A stretch of 64,000 bases of DNA from the NCBI GenBank assembly GCA_021838445.1, contig JAKCDU010000013.1, positions 20,246 to 84,245 of the forward strand. The letters run 5' to 3'. The notes below the pieces were generated by a model. It had not been told where the DNA came from, did not search any database, and saw nothing but the letters and a program-made list of their open reading frames with translations. A program made the translations under genes and the position numbers. Below are positions 44,127 to 51,262 of the stretch, one piece after another. This stretch comes from Actinomycetes bacterium (GTDB taxonomy: Bacteria; Actinomycetota; Acidimicrobiia; Acidimicrobiales; Palsa-688). Every line of letters starts with the position of its first letter. Position 1 is the stretch's first letter.

Positions 44127-45860
44127 GTGACAGCCACCCCTGCATCGGCCGCAGCGGTTGACACGGGGCCCGCACCGAGCGACGACGAGCGTCTCGGAGC
44201 GCTCCTCGTCGCCGGAGGCCTACTCACCGAGGACACCCTCGCCGCCGCCCTCGCCGCCCGCACCACACGCGGTTACGGCCTGACCCAGGTCCTCATCGAG
44301 GACAACCTGGTCACCGAGAACGACATGGTGGCCACCCTGGCCGCCCACCTGAAGCTCGAGTACGTCGATCTGGCCGAGTACCCGGTGGACGCCGCCGCCG
44401 CCCGGCTGGTGAGCGACTCCCTGGCCCGCCGTTACCTGGCCCTGCCCATCGGCTGGATCGAGGGCCGGCTGATCGTGGCCATGGCCGACCCGTCGAACGT
44501 GTTCGCGGTGGACGACATAAAGACCGTCACCGGGGCCGACCTGCGCATCGCCGTCGCCACCAAGAACTCCATCCTCGAGGCCATCACCAAGTACCACCGG
44601 GTGATGTCCGACGCCGAGAACGTCTCGGCCGAGGCGGCCAACTCCTTCCAGTCCGAGTCGGACCTGGTCAACGTCAAGGAGCTGAGCGAGGAGTCACCGA
44701 TAGTCAAGCTGGTGAACCTGCTGATCAGCCAGGGCATCGCCGACCGGGCCTCGGACATCCACATCGAGCCGGGGGAGCGCGACCTGCGGGTCCGGTTCCG
44801 CATCGACGGCGTGCTCCACGAGGTCATGCGCCCTCCGAAGAACATCCAGTCGGGGATCATCAGCCGCCTCAAGGTGATGGCCGACATCAACATCGCCGAG
44901 CGGCGGGTACCCCAGGACGGGCGCATCAACACCGTGATCAACGGCCGCGACGTCGACCTGCGGGTCGCCACCCTGCCCACCGTGCACGGCGAGAAGGTCG
45001 TGATGCGGGTCCTCGACAAGTCGACGGCCATGCTCCGCCTGACCGACCTCGGCTTCCTACCCGACAACATGGTCCGCTACGAGCAGTCCTTCCGCAAGCC
45101 CTACGGCACCATCCTGGTCACCGGCCCCACCGGTTCGGGCAAGTCCACCACGCTCTACGCCACCCTCAACATCGTCAGCGACGAGACCAAGAACGTCATC
45201 ACCGTCGAGGATCCGGTGGAGTACCAGCTACCCGGGATCAACCAGGTGCAGGTCAACACCAAGGCCGGCCTGACCTTCGCGGCGGCGCTGCGCAGCATCC
45301 TGCGCTCGGACCCCGACGTGGTCCTGGTCGGCGAGATACGCGACCAGGAGACGGCGGTCATCGCCATCGAAGCCGCCCTCACCGGTCACCTCGTCCTCAG
45401 CACCCTGCACACCAACGACGCGGCGTCGACCCCCGGACGTCTGGTGGAGATGGGCGTGGAGCCGTTCCTGGTCGGCTCGTCCATCGACTGCATAGTGGCC
45501 CAACGTCTGGCCCGGCGGCTCTGCATGCGCTGCAAGCAGCCATACACCCCCGACTACACCGAACTGTCGGCCATCGGCTGGGACTTCGAGCGGCTCGGTT
45601 CCCTCGACGCCGATTTCCACCTTTACCGCAGCGTCGGCTGCGGGGCCTGCGGCGGAACCGGCTACCACGGCCGCTTCGCCATCCACGAGGTGCTCCAGGT
45701 CACCGAGGAGGTGGAGCGCCTGATCGTCGAGCGGGGCCACACCGACGAACTGCGCAAGCTGGCCATCGGGCAGGGCATGCTCACCCTGCGCAACGCCGGG
45801 ATGGCCGAGGTCGCCCACGGCGTCACGTCCATAGAGGAAGTCCTGCGGGTCATCGCCTGA
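44127..45860 (+). CDS. pilB: Type IV pilus extension ATPase PilB
   Basis: 577-aa secretion-type ATPase powering pilin polymerisation. Residues 20-170 form an MshEN domain with RLGALLVAGGLLTEDTLAAA, close to the c-di-GMP-binding consensus. The catalytic core has GPTGSGKST at about 331-339, SDPDVVLVGEIRDQET (Walker B) near 395 and TGHLVLSTLHTNDA (His box). Zinc cysteines are CMRC near 467 and CGAC near 505. The GTG start lies 12 nt after the DUF4388 gene. Confidence 0.95.
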   Translation: MTATPASAAAVDTGPAPSDDERLGALLVAGGLLTEDTLAAALAARTTRGYGLTQVLIEDNLVTENDMVATLAAHLKLEYVDLAEYPVDAAAARLVSDSLARRYLALPIGWIEGRLIVAMADPSNVFAVDDIKTVTGADLRIAVATKNSILEAITKYHRVMSDAENVSAEAANSFQSESDLVNVKELSEESPIVKLVNLLISQGIADRASDIHIEPGERDLRVRFRIDGVLHEVMRPPKNIQSGIISRLKVMADINIAERRVPQDGRINTVINGRDVDLRVATLPTVHGEKVVMRVLDKSTAMLRLTDLGFLPDNMVRYEQSFRKPYGTILVTGPTGSGKSTTLYATLNIVSDETKNVITVEDPVEYQLPGINQVQVNTKAGLTFAAALRSILRSDPDVVLVGEIRDQETAVIAIEAALTGHLVLSTLHTNDAASTPGRLVEMGVEPFLVGSSIDCIVAQRLARRLCMRCKQPYTPDYTELSAIGWDFERLGSLDADFHLYRSVGCGACGGTGYHGRFAIHEVLQVTEEVERLIVERGHTDELRKLAIGQGMLTLRNAGMAEVAHGVTSIEEVLRVIA

Positions 45861-45878
45861 GCGACCCGTAGCAGTCCG

Positions 45879-45907
45879 TTTCCAATTCTTCAGCATCGAT
45901 CTACTTA
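45879..45907 (+). promoter_or_regulatory. Possible promoter before pilT
   Basis: TTTCCA (45879-45884), a 17-nt spacer and TACTTA (45902-45907) sit in the AT-richest 60 bp of the pilus locus. This could give separate expression of pilT-pilC. Both hexamers are imperfect. Confidence 0.3.
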
Positions 45908-45923
45908 TTCCGAAAGAGTGGGC

Positions 45924-47471
45924 ATGGTTCCTTCGTCGAGAGCTATCGGGGAGTTCCTCGTACGCCGCAAGGTCCTCTCCCGCGACGCGCTGGAGCAGGC
46001 CCTTCTGAACGAGGCCGACACCGGTGTGCCGCTGGCCAAGCTGTTGGCCACCGAGGGTCTCGTCGCCGAGCGCGACCTGGTCGCGGCGGTCGCCGACGAG
46101 CTCGGCTTCCAGATGTGGGACCCCGACACCGAGCCCATCCCGGCCATCCTCGGCGGGATGCTCCCGGTGGCCCTCTGCCTCAACCTGAGAGCAGTGGCGG
46201 TCGGGATGGCCGGCAGCGAGCTGATCGTCGCCATGGAGAACCCGACCGACACCGAGGCGGTCAAACAGATCTCCTCGGAGACGGGCTGGACGGTCAAGCC
46301 GGTGCTGGCCGCCGGGGCGGACATCACCCTCGCCATCGAGGTGCTCTACGGCGTGGAGCACAAGCCCGCCGAGACCTCCCCCGAGGCCGCGGCCAAGGCC
46401 GAGGAGCTGCACATCAACACCCTGCTGGCCGAGATGGTCGCGGCCGGCGCCTCCGACCTCCATCTCACCGCCGGCCTGCCGCCGTGCATGCGTGTCGACG
46501 GCCACATCCGCCCCATGTCCGACTACCCAACCATGACGCCCTCGGAGCTGCGCCGCCTGATCTACGGCATCCTCAGCCAGAGGCAGCGGGAGAAGTTCGA
46601 GGAGCAACTGGAGCTCGACACGTCCCACCCCGTGCCCAACGTCGGCCGGTTCCGGCTCAACGTGTTCATCCAGCGCGACTCCGTCGGTGCGGTCCTGCGG
46701 GCCATCCCCTACAAGATCGTCCCCCTCGAGAAGCTTGGCATCCCGACCGTGGTCGGGGACCTGGCCCGCCTGCCGCGCGGCCTGGTCCTGGTGACCGGCC
46801 CCACCGGTTCGGGCAAGTCGACCACTCTGGCGTCGATCATCGACGTCATCAACTCCAACTCGGCCCTGCACATCATGACCGTGGAGGACCCCATCGAGTT
46901 CATCCACGACCACAAGCGATGCGTGATCAACCAGAGAGAGGTGGGGGAGGACACCAAGTCCTTCTCCAACGCCCTCAAGCACGTCCTGCGCCAGGACCCC
47001 GATGTGATCCTCGTCGGTGAAATGCGTGACCTCGAGACCATCTCCACCGCTCTGACCGCGGCCGAGACCGGCCACCTCGTGTTCGGCACCCTCCACACCC
47101 AGGACGCCCCGCAGTCCATCGACCGGGTCATCGACGTGTTCCCCGCCCACCAGCAGCAGCAGATCCGGGTCCAGCTCGCCTCGGCGCTCCAGGCCGTGGT
47201 CACCCAGCAGCTGCTGCCCCGCTCGAGCGGTCGGGGCCGGGCCGCGGCGTGCGAGGTGCTGATCGCCACCCCGGCGGTGCGCAACCTGATCCGCGAGGGC
47301 AAGACCCACCAGGTGTACTCGACCATGCAGGGCGGCGGAAAGTACGGCATGCAGACCATGGACCAGTCGCTGGCCCATCTGGTCCGCACCTCGGTCGTGT
47401 CGATGGACGTGGCCCTCGAGCGATGTCACAACGAAGAGGATCTGCGCCGCCTCGTGTCGGGAGCCAACTGA
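45924..47471 (+). CDS. pilT: Type IV pilus retraction ATPase PilT with N-terminal MshEN domain
   Basis: 515-aa ATPase disassembling the pilus. The C-terminal part is typical PilT: LHINTLLAEMVAAGASDLHL, RFRLNVFIQRDSVGAVLRAIP, GPTGSGKST from about residue 292, VILVGEMRDLETI, and LIREGKTHQVYSTMQ, without zinc cysteines. PilT is usually about 350 aa. Here residues 5-150 are an extra MshEN-type domain (AIGEFLVRRKVLSRDALEQA), a module normally on PilB/GspE. GTG 45918 is an alternative start two codons upstream. Its stop shares a base with the pilC start. Confidence 0.93.
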   Translation: MVPSSRAIGEFLVRRKVLSRDALEQALLNEADTGVPLAKLLATEGLVAERDLVAAVADELGFQMWDPDTEPIPAILGGMLPVALCLNLRAVAVGMAGSELIVAMENPTDTEAVKQISSETGWTVKPVLAAGADITLAIEVLYGVEHKPAETSPEAAAKAEELHINTLLAEMVAAGASDLHLTAGLPPCMRVDGHIRPMSDYPTMTPSELRRLIYGILSQRQREKFEEQLELDTSHPVPNVGRFRLNVFIQRDSVGAVLRAIPYKIVPLEKLGIPTVVGDLARLPRGLVLVTGPTGSGKSTTLASIIDVINSNSALHIMTVEDPIEFIHDHKRCVINQREVGEDTKSFSNALKHVLRQDPDVILVGEMRDLETISTALTAAETGHLVFGTLHTQDAPQSIDRVIDVFPAHQQQQIRVQLASALQAVVTQQLLPRSSGRGRAAACEVLIATPAVRNLIREGKTHQVYSTMQGGGKYGMQTMDQSLAHLVRTSVVSMDVALERCHNEEDLRRLVSGAN

Positions 47472-48700
47472 TGCCCACCACCTACGCCTACAAGGTCCGG
47501 GACCGCTCGGGCAAGGTTCTCACCGGTTCACTCGACGCCGATAACACGGCTCTCGTCGCCAACCGGCTGCGCCAGATGGGCTACGTGCCCATCAGCATCG
47601 ACAAGAAGGCGGGGGCGGGTGTCAAGAAGGACATCGCCATACCGGGTATCTCCAACCGGGTCCCGCTCAAGGAGCTGGCCGTGTTCAGCCGCCAGTTCGC
47701 CACCATGGTCAACTCCGGGCTGACCCTGCTGCGCAGCCTTTCCATCCTGGCCGCGCAGACCACCAACAAGCATTTCGTGACCATCATCGAACAGTGCCGC
47801 AAGGACATCGAGTCGGGGTCGTCCCTGTCGCAGGCCCTGTCCCGCCATCCGAAGGTCTTCGACAACCTCTACATCTCCATGGTGCGCGCCGGTGAGACCG
47901 GGGGCAACCTGGACCGCACGCTGATGGACCTGGCCAACGCCATCGAGAAGCGGGTGGAGCTGCGGGGCAAGATCCGTGGGGCCATGGCCTACCCGATCGC
48001 GGTGCTGTCACTGGTGCTGTGCATCCTCGCCGCCATGCTGCTGTTCATCGTGCCCATCTTCAAGGGTATGTACTCCCAGCTCGGGGGCAAGCTGCCGGCG
48101 CCGACCCTGCTGCTCATCGACCTCTCCAACATCGCGGTCCACGGTGCCCCGTTCGTCCTCGCCGGCGCGGTGGTCGGCGTGATCCTCTACAAGCGTTGGG
48201 TGAAGACCCCGGCCGGCAAGACGGCCCGGGACCGGCTGATCCTCAAGGTTCCCATCTTCGGTTCCCTGATCCGCAAGACGGCCATGGCCCGCTTCGCCGC
48301 GACCCTCTCCACCCTGCTCGGCTCGGGGGTGCCGGTACTCGAGTCGCTCGACATCACCTCCGACACCGTCGGCAACGAGGTCGTGCGCAAGGGCGTCGCC
48401 GCCGTCGCGCTGGGCGCCAAGCAGGGCGAGCCGCTCAGCCGCCCTCTCCAGGAGCACCCCGTCTTCCCCCCGATGGTCATCCAGATGATGTCGGTGGGGG
48501 AGGAGACCGGCGCGCTGGACTCCCTGCTGGCCAAGGTGGCGCAGTTCTACGAGGAGGAGGTGCAGCGCATGGTCGACGCCCTGACATCGCTGCTCGAGCC
48601 GCTCCTCATCGTCGTCCTCGGCAGCGCCGTCGGCTCCATGGTCATCTCCCTCTACCTGCCGATGTTCGACATCGTCAAGCTGGTGGGCAACAACAACTGA
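47471..48700 (+). CDS. pilC: Type IV pilus inner-membrane platform protein PilC
   Basis: 409-aa GspF-family protein. The opening TTYAYKVRDRSGKVLTGSLDA is typical. Two GspF repeats are visible (FSRQFATMVNSGLTLLRSL and RFAATLSTLLGSGVPVLESL), each followed by the MVRAGETGGNLD and MMSVGEETGALD signatures. Membrane helices are at about 175-200, 220-240 and 380-400. It couples PilB/PilT motion to the pilin. Starts 1 nt inside the pilT stop. Confidence 0.96.
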   Translation: MPTTYAYKVRDRSGKVLTGSLDADNTALVANRLRQMGYVPISIDKKAGAGVKKDIAIPGISNRVPLKELAVFSRQFATMVNSGLTLLRSLSILAAQTTNKHFVTIIEQCRKDIESGSSLSQALSRHPKVFDNLYISMVRAGETGGNLDRTLMDLANAIEKRVELRGKIRGAMAYPIAVLSLVLCILAAMLLFIVPIFKGMYSQLGGKLPAPTLLLIDLSNIAVHGAPFVLAGAVVGVILYKRWVKTPAGKTARDRLILKVPIFGSLIRKTAMARFAATLSTLLGSGVPVLESLDITSDTVGNEVVRKGVAAVALGAKQGEPLSRPLQEHPVFPPMVIQMMSVGEETGALDSLLAKVAQFYEEEVQRMVDALTSLLEPLLIVVLGSAVGSMVISLYLPMFDIVKLVGNNN

Positions 48701-48790
48701 TGGGCCGGTGATATCCGGGTGAACGATCGGCCAACGCCGGTCGGCATTGGCCCCACCCGGATTGCGCTGTGTGCCAGGATTGGCGACGCG

Positions 48791-50296
48791 ATGGGCCAAG
48801 TCAGTGGGAGAGGTCCGGCGGCGGCCGCGTTCCTCGCCGGGTTGGCGCTGTGCGCCGGCACCGTAGTGGCCTTCGGTCCCACCCCGGCGCAGGCCTCCGA
48901 GGCGGCCACGACGCCGCCCCCGCCGGTCACCTCGACCACGCTGCCGCCGGTACCGGCGGTGGGCCCCGACCTCACCGCCGGCCAGGACCCCACCCGGCTC
49001 CTGGCCAACGCCATCGCCTTGAGCTCGTCGGGGAACGCCGACCCGAGCCTGGTGCAGTCCATCCACACCGTCCAGGCCAAGCTCGACGCCGACGAGACGG
49101 CTGCGGTCAAGGCTCAGGCGGCGGCCGCCCGGGCTCAGCGCGCCGCCACCGTGGCCCGGGCCGGGGCCCAGCGGGCCGCCGGTCAGTACTCGGCCATGAG
49201 CGCCGCCCTGAGGGGAGCGGTCGTCGCCCTCTACACCTCGGCCCCGGGGGGAGTGGCCGTCACCGCACGCGGGCAGGAAGCCCTCTACGCCCAGGACTAC
49301 CTGCAATCGGCCATCACCCCCTACAGCGTGATCAGTCAGGCCCGGGCGCTGCAGGCTCAGCGATCGAGCGAGCTGAAGGCGGCCGAGGCCGATCAGCGCC
49401 GGGCCGATGCCAGCGAGGCCGACGCCGACCGCCTCCTGGCTTCGGTGAAGGTGCAGGAGGACCACCTCCTGTCAGACCTCCAGGCCGTGGCCACGGCCAG
49501 TGCGGCCCAGTTGGCCGCCGATCACCTGACCCTCGCCCGCGAGGCCAGCCACGAGCTGCTGTCCCCCGACAGCCCCCTGGAGTTCACCCCGAAGACACCG
49601 GTACCGGCTCCGCTGCCCACCACCTCGGTGGCCCTGGCCTGGGCCTTCGCCGAGCTGGGTCGGCCCTACGTGTGGGGCGGGACGGGTCCAGACAGCTTCG
49701 ACTGTTCCGGCCTGACGCAGTTCGTCTGGAACGCCGCCGGTGTGAGCATCCCCCGGGTGGCCGCCGACCAGTACGCCTGGACGGTGCCGGTCCCCCTGTC
49801 CGACCTCACGCCAGGGGACCTCGTGTTCTTCGGCACCACCGACATCCACCACGTGGGCCTATACATAGGTAACGGCCTGATGATCAACGCCCCGCACACC
49901 GGCACCGAGGTGCAGGTCAGCCCCATCTGGTGGTCCGACCTGGCCGGCTTCGGACGGGTACATTCCGACACCCTGCCCGTGCCGCCCCGCTCCACCCCGA
50001 GCCCCACCCATCAGATCGTCCCGGCGGTGGTGCCCACGGCCGGCAAGGTCCCCTCCCAGACCGCCCCTCCGCCGGGCTGGCACGCGGCCCCGGGAGAGAC
50101 CACCCCGTTAGTCACCACCGGCGCCGGCTCGGGTCCCTCGACGACCACGTCATCGACCTCGTCGACCACTTCGACCACGACCCCGGATTCGTCCACTACG
50201 ACCACCGACTCCGCGTCGACGACCACCACCACCACGACGGTTGCCGCGACCGGCACCACGACGACCACGTCCACCGTCGTGACCGCCACCCCTTAG
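48791..50296 (+). CDS. Secreted NlpC/P60 peptidoglycan endopeptidase
   Basis: 501 aa from ATG 48791. A signal peptide (hydrophobic AAAAFLAGLALCAGTVVAF, likely cleavage after AQA at residue 35) leads to a long Ala/Arg-rich coiled coil (about 95-260). The NlpC/P60 domain follows, with the Cys in SFDCSGLTQF (C305), the His in HHVGLYIG (H354) and NAPHTG (H369) as third residue. Residues from about 440 are a Thr/Ser tail. It resembles RipA-type cell-separation enzymes. A GTG at 48719 would add 24 residues. Being inside the pilus locus, it may open the wall for pili. Confidence 0.85.
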   Translation: MGQVSGRGPAAAAFLAGLALCAGTVVAFGPTPAQASEAATTPPPPVTSTTLPPVPAVGPDLTAGQDPTRLLANAIALSSSGNADPSLVQSIHTVQAKLDADETAAVKAQAAAARAQRAATVARAGAQRAAGQYSAMSAALRGAVVALYTSAPGGVAVTARGQEALYAQDYLQSAITPYSVISQARALQAQRSSELKAAEADQRRADASEADADRLLASVKVQEDHLLSDLQAVATASAAQLAADHLTLAREASHELLSPDSPLEFTPKTPVPAPLPTTSVALAWAFAELGRPYVWGGTGPDSFDCSGLTQFVWNAAGVSIPRVAADQYAWTVPVPLSDLTPGDLVFFGTTDIHHVGLYIGNGLMINAPHTGTEVQVSPIWWSDLAGFGRVHSDTLPVPPRSTPSPTHQIVPAVVPTAGKVPSQTAPPPGWHAAPGETTPLVTTGAGSGPSTTTSSTSSTTSTTTPDSSTTTTDSASTTTTTTTVAATGTTTTTSTVVTATP

Positions 50297-50316
50297 CCGG
50301 ATCCCCGGGTTCTGTC

Positions 50317-50405
50317 ACCAAATCACGCAATTAGCGTCGGAGACCGACGTTGGGACCCGCTTGAAGGCCATTCCGGTAGACGCGGAGACCGGCAGCCCAT
50401 TTGGT
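50317..50405 (+). ncRNA. Structured RNA domain 1 in the pilA leader
   Basis: An 89-nt segment closed by a perfect 7-bp stem, ACCAAAT (50317-50323) with ATTTGGT (50399-50405). Inside, AGCGTCGG (50333-50340) pairs with CCGACGTT (50344-50351), eight pairs with a 3-nt loop. CCGGT (50373-50377) pairs with ACCGG (50388-50392), and GGG (50352-50354) can pair with CCC (50396-50398). CCGC (50357-50360) and GCGG (50382-50385) could add a tertiary or alternative pairing. The three-way-junction shape suggests a riboswitch-like aptamer or protein-binding RNA. No known family is recognised with confidence. Confidence 0.5.
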
Positions 50406-50411
50406 CTCAGG

Positions 50412-50474
50412 TTCGGATAGGGCGTGCCGATTACTTCATTGCGGGCAGGGCTCGCAGGTAATCCACGATCCGAA
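50412..50474 (+). ncRNA. Structured RNA domain 2: long bulged hairpin abutting the pilA RBS
   Basis: A 63-nt hairpin of four stacked stems: TTCGGAT/ATCCGAA (50412-50418 with 50468-50474), CGTG/CACG (50423-50426 with 50464-50467), GATTAC/GTAATC (50429-50434 with 50458-50463) and TGCGGGC/GCTCGCA (50440-50446 with 50450-50456). That makes 24 pairs with only one G-U. Bulges AGGG, CC and TTCAT lie on the 5' side, and one G on the 3' side. The stem base touches AAGGTGA, the Shine-Dalgarno of pilA, so folding could modulate translation. Confidence 0.6.
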
Positions 50475-50490
50475 AGGTGAACAACCCAAC

Positions 50491-51060
50491 ATGCTGTCAT
50501 CCATCAAGGAGCGACGCGACCGGGACGAGGAGGGTTTCACCCTCATCGAACTGATGGTCGTGGTGCTCATCATTGCGATCCTGCTGGCGATCGCCATCCC
50601 GACCTTCCTGGGTGCCCGTAACGGGGCCAACGCCCGGGCCGCCCAGTCCGACCTGCGCAACGCGCTCACGGCCGAGGACACCAACTGGACCAACAACCAG
50701 GCCTTCGCGGCCGACCTGTCCAGCCTGGAGTCCTCGCTCACCTGGGTGTCCGTGGCCCCGACCGCCGGCAACAACGTCGTGGCGGTGCCCGGCGACAGCA
50801 ACCAGGCCGTCATCCTGGGCGCCTTCTCCAAGGACGGCAACTGCTACTACGTCCTGCAGAGCAACGATCCAGGAACCCTCTCCAGCGGCGCTTCCGCCTC
50901 GTTCACCGGGTACGAGCAGGTTCCCCAGAGCAGTAGCGCGTGCCCCGTCCCAGGTGCCTTCACCAGCGTGAGCTCGATGACCTACAACCAGAGCGGCAAG
51001 GCCAGCGCCAATCCTCAGACCACGAGTGCCGTCGGAACTACTTGGTACGGCTCCTGGTAG
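50491..51060 (+). CDS. pilA: Type IV major pilin PilA
   Basis: 189-aa prepilin. The leader MLSSIKERRDRDEEG ends in the prepilin-peptidase site G15/F16, and mature FTLIELMVVVLIIAILLAIAIPTF has the expected Glu at position +5. After the helix, a variable globular domain ends with two Cys (C in DGNCYYV and in SSACPVPG) that may form the C-terminal disulphide loop. The Shine-Dalgarno AAAGGTGA is 10-11 nt upstream. It is the only pilin in the window; minor pilins are absent. Expression is likely governed by the long structured leader. Confidence 0.94.
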   Translation: MLSSIKERRDRDEEGFTLIELMVVVLIIAILLAIAIPTFLGARNGANARAAQSDLRNALTAEDTNWTNNQAFAADLSSLESSLTWVSVAPTAGNNVVAVPGDSNQAVILGAFSKDGNCYYVLQSNDPGTLSSGASASFTGYEQVPQSSSACPVPGAFTSVSSMTYNQSGKASANPQTTSAVGTTWYGSW

Positions 51061-51093
51061 CAGCACAACTGACAACTGACACCAGATGACGTA

Positions 51094-51118
51094 GGGGTCC
51101 CACCTCCGGTGGGGCCCC
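51094..51118 (+). terminator. Terminator after pilA
   Basis: GGGGTCCCACC (51094-51104) pairs with GGTGGGGCCCC (51108-51118), eleven pairs with one U-G, around a 3-nt loop. It starts 33 nt after the pilA stop. Only TT follows. The strong stem fits termination of an abundant pilin mRNA ahead of pilM. Confidence 0.6.
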
Positions 51119-51262
51119 TTCGTCGCGTCCGGTGGCGATCTGCAGTTGCCGTGGCTCCGGCCCTTCTCGGCTTTCCAGCGACGGATCAAAGCAGATAAAG
51201 GTCGGGCGGGGGACGCCGATACTCACCTTGATGATTCTGTCTGCGACGATGGGAGATGCATC

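Noticed and set aside
45228..47429. 733-codon open frame antisense to pilB/pilT
   Set aside because: It is a high-GC shadow with His/Gly/Asp-rich composition and no family motif; the + strand frames carry clear PilB and PilT signatures.
50011..50289. Val-rich minus-strand open frame
   Set aside because: It is the antisense of the Thr/Ser tail of the NlpC/P60 protein (ACC/ACG codons read as GGT/CGT-type Val/Gly codons).
50317..50405. Calling the pilA leader a c-di-GMP-I (GEMM) riboswitch
   Set aside because: UCACGCA and a GGGAC segment are reminiscent, but the conserved GGCAAACC core and the tetraloop-receptor pattern are missing; left as an unassigned structured RNA.
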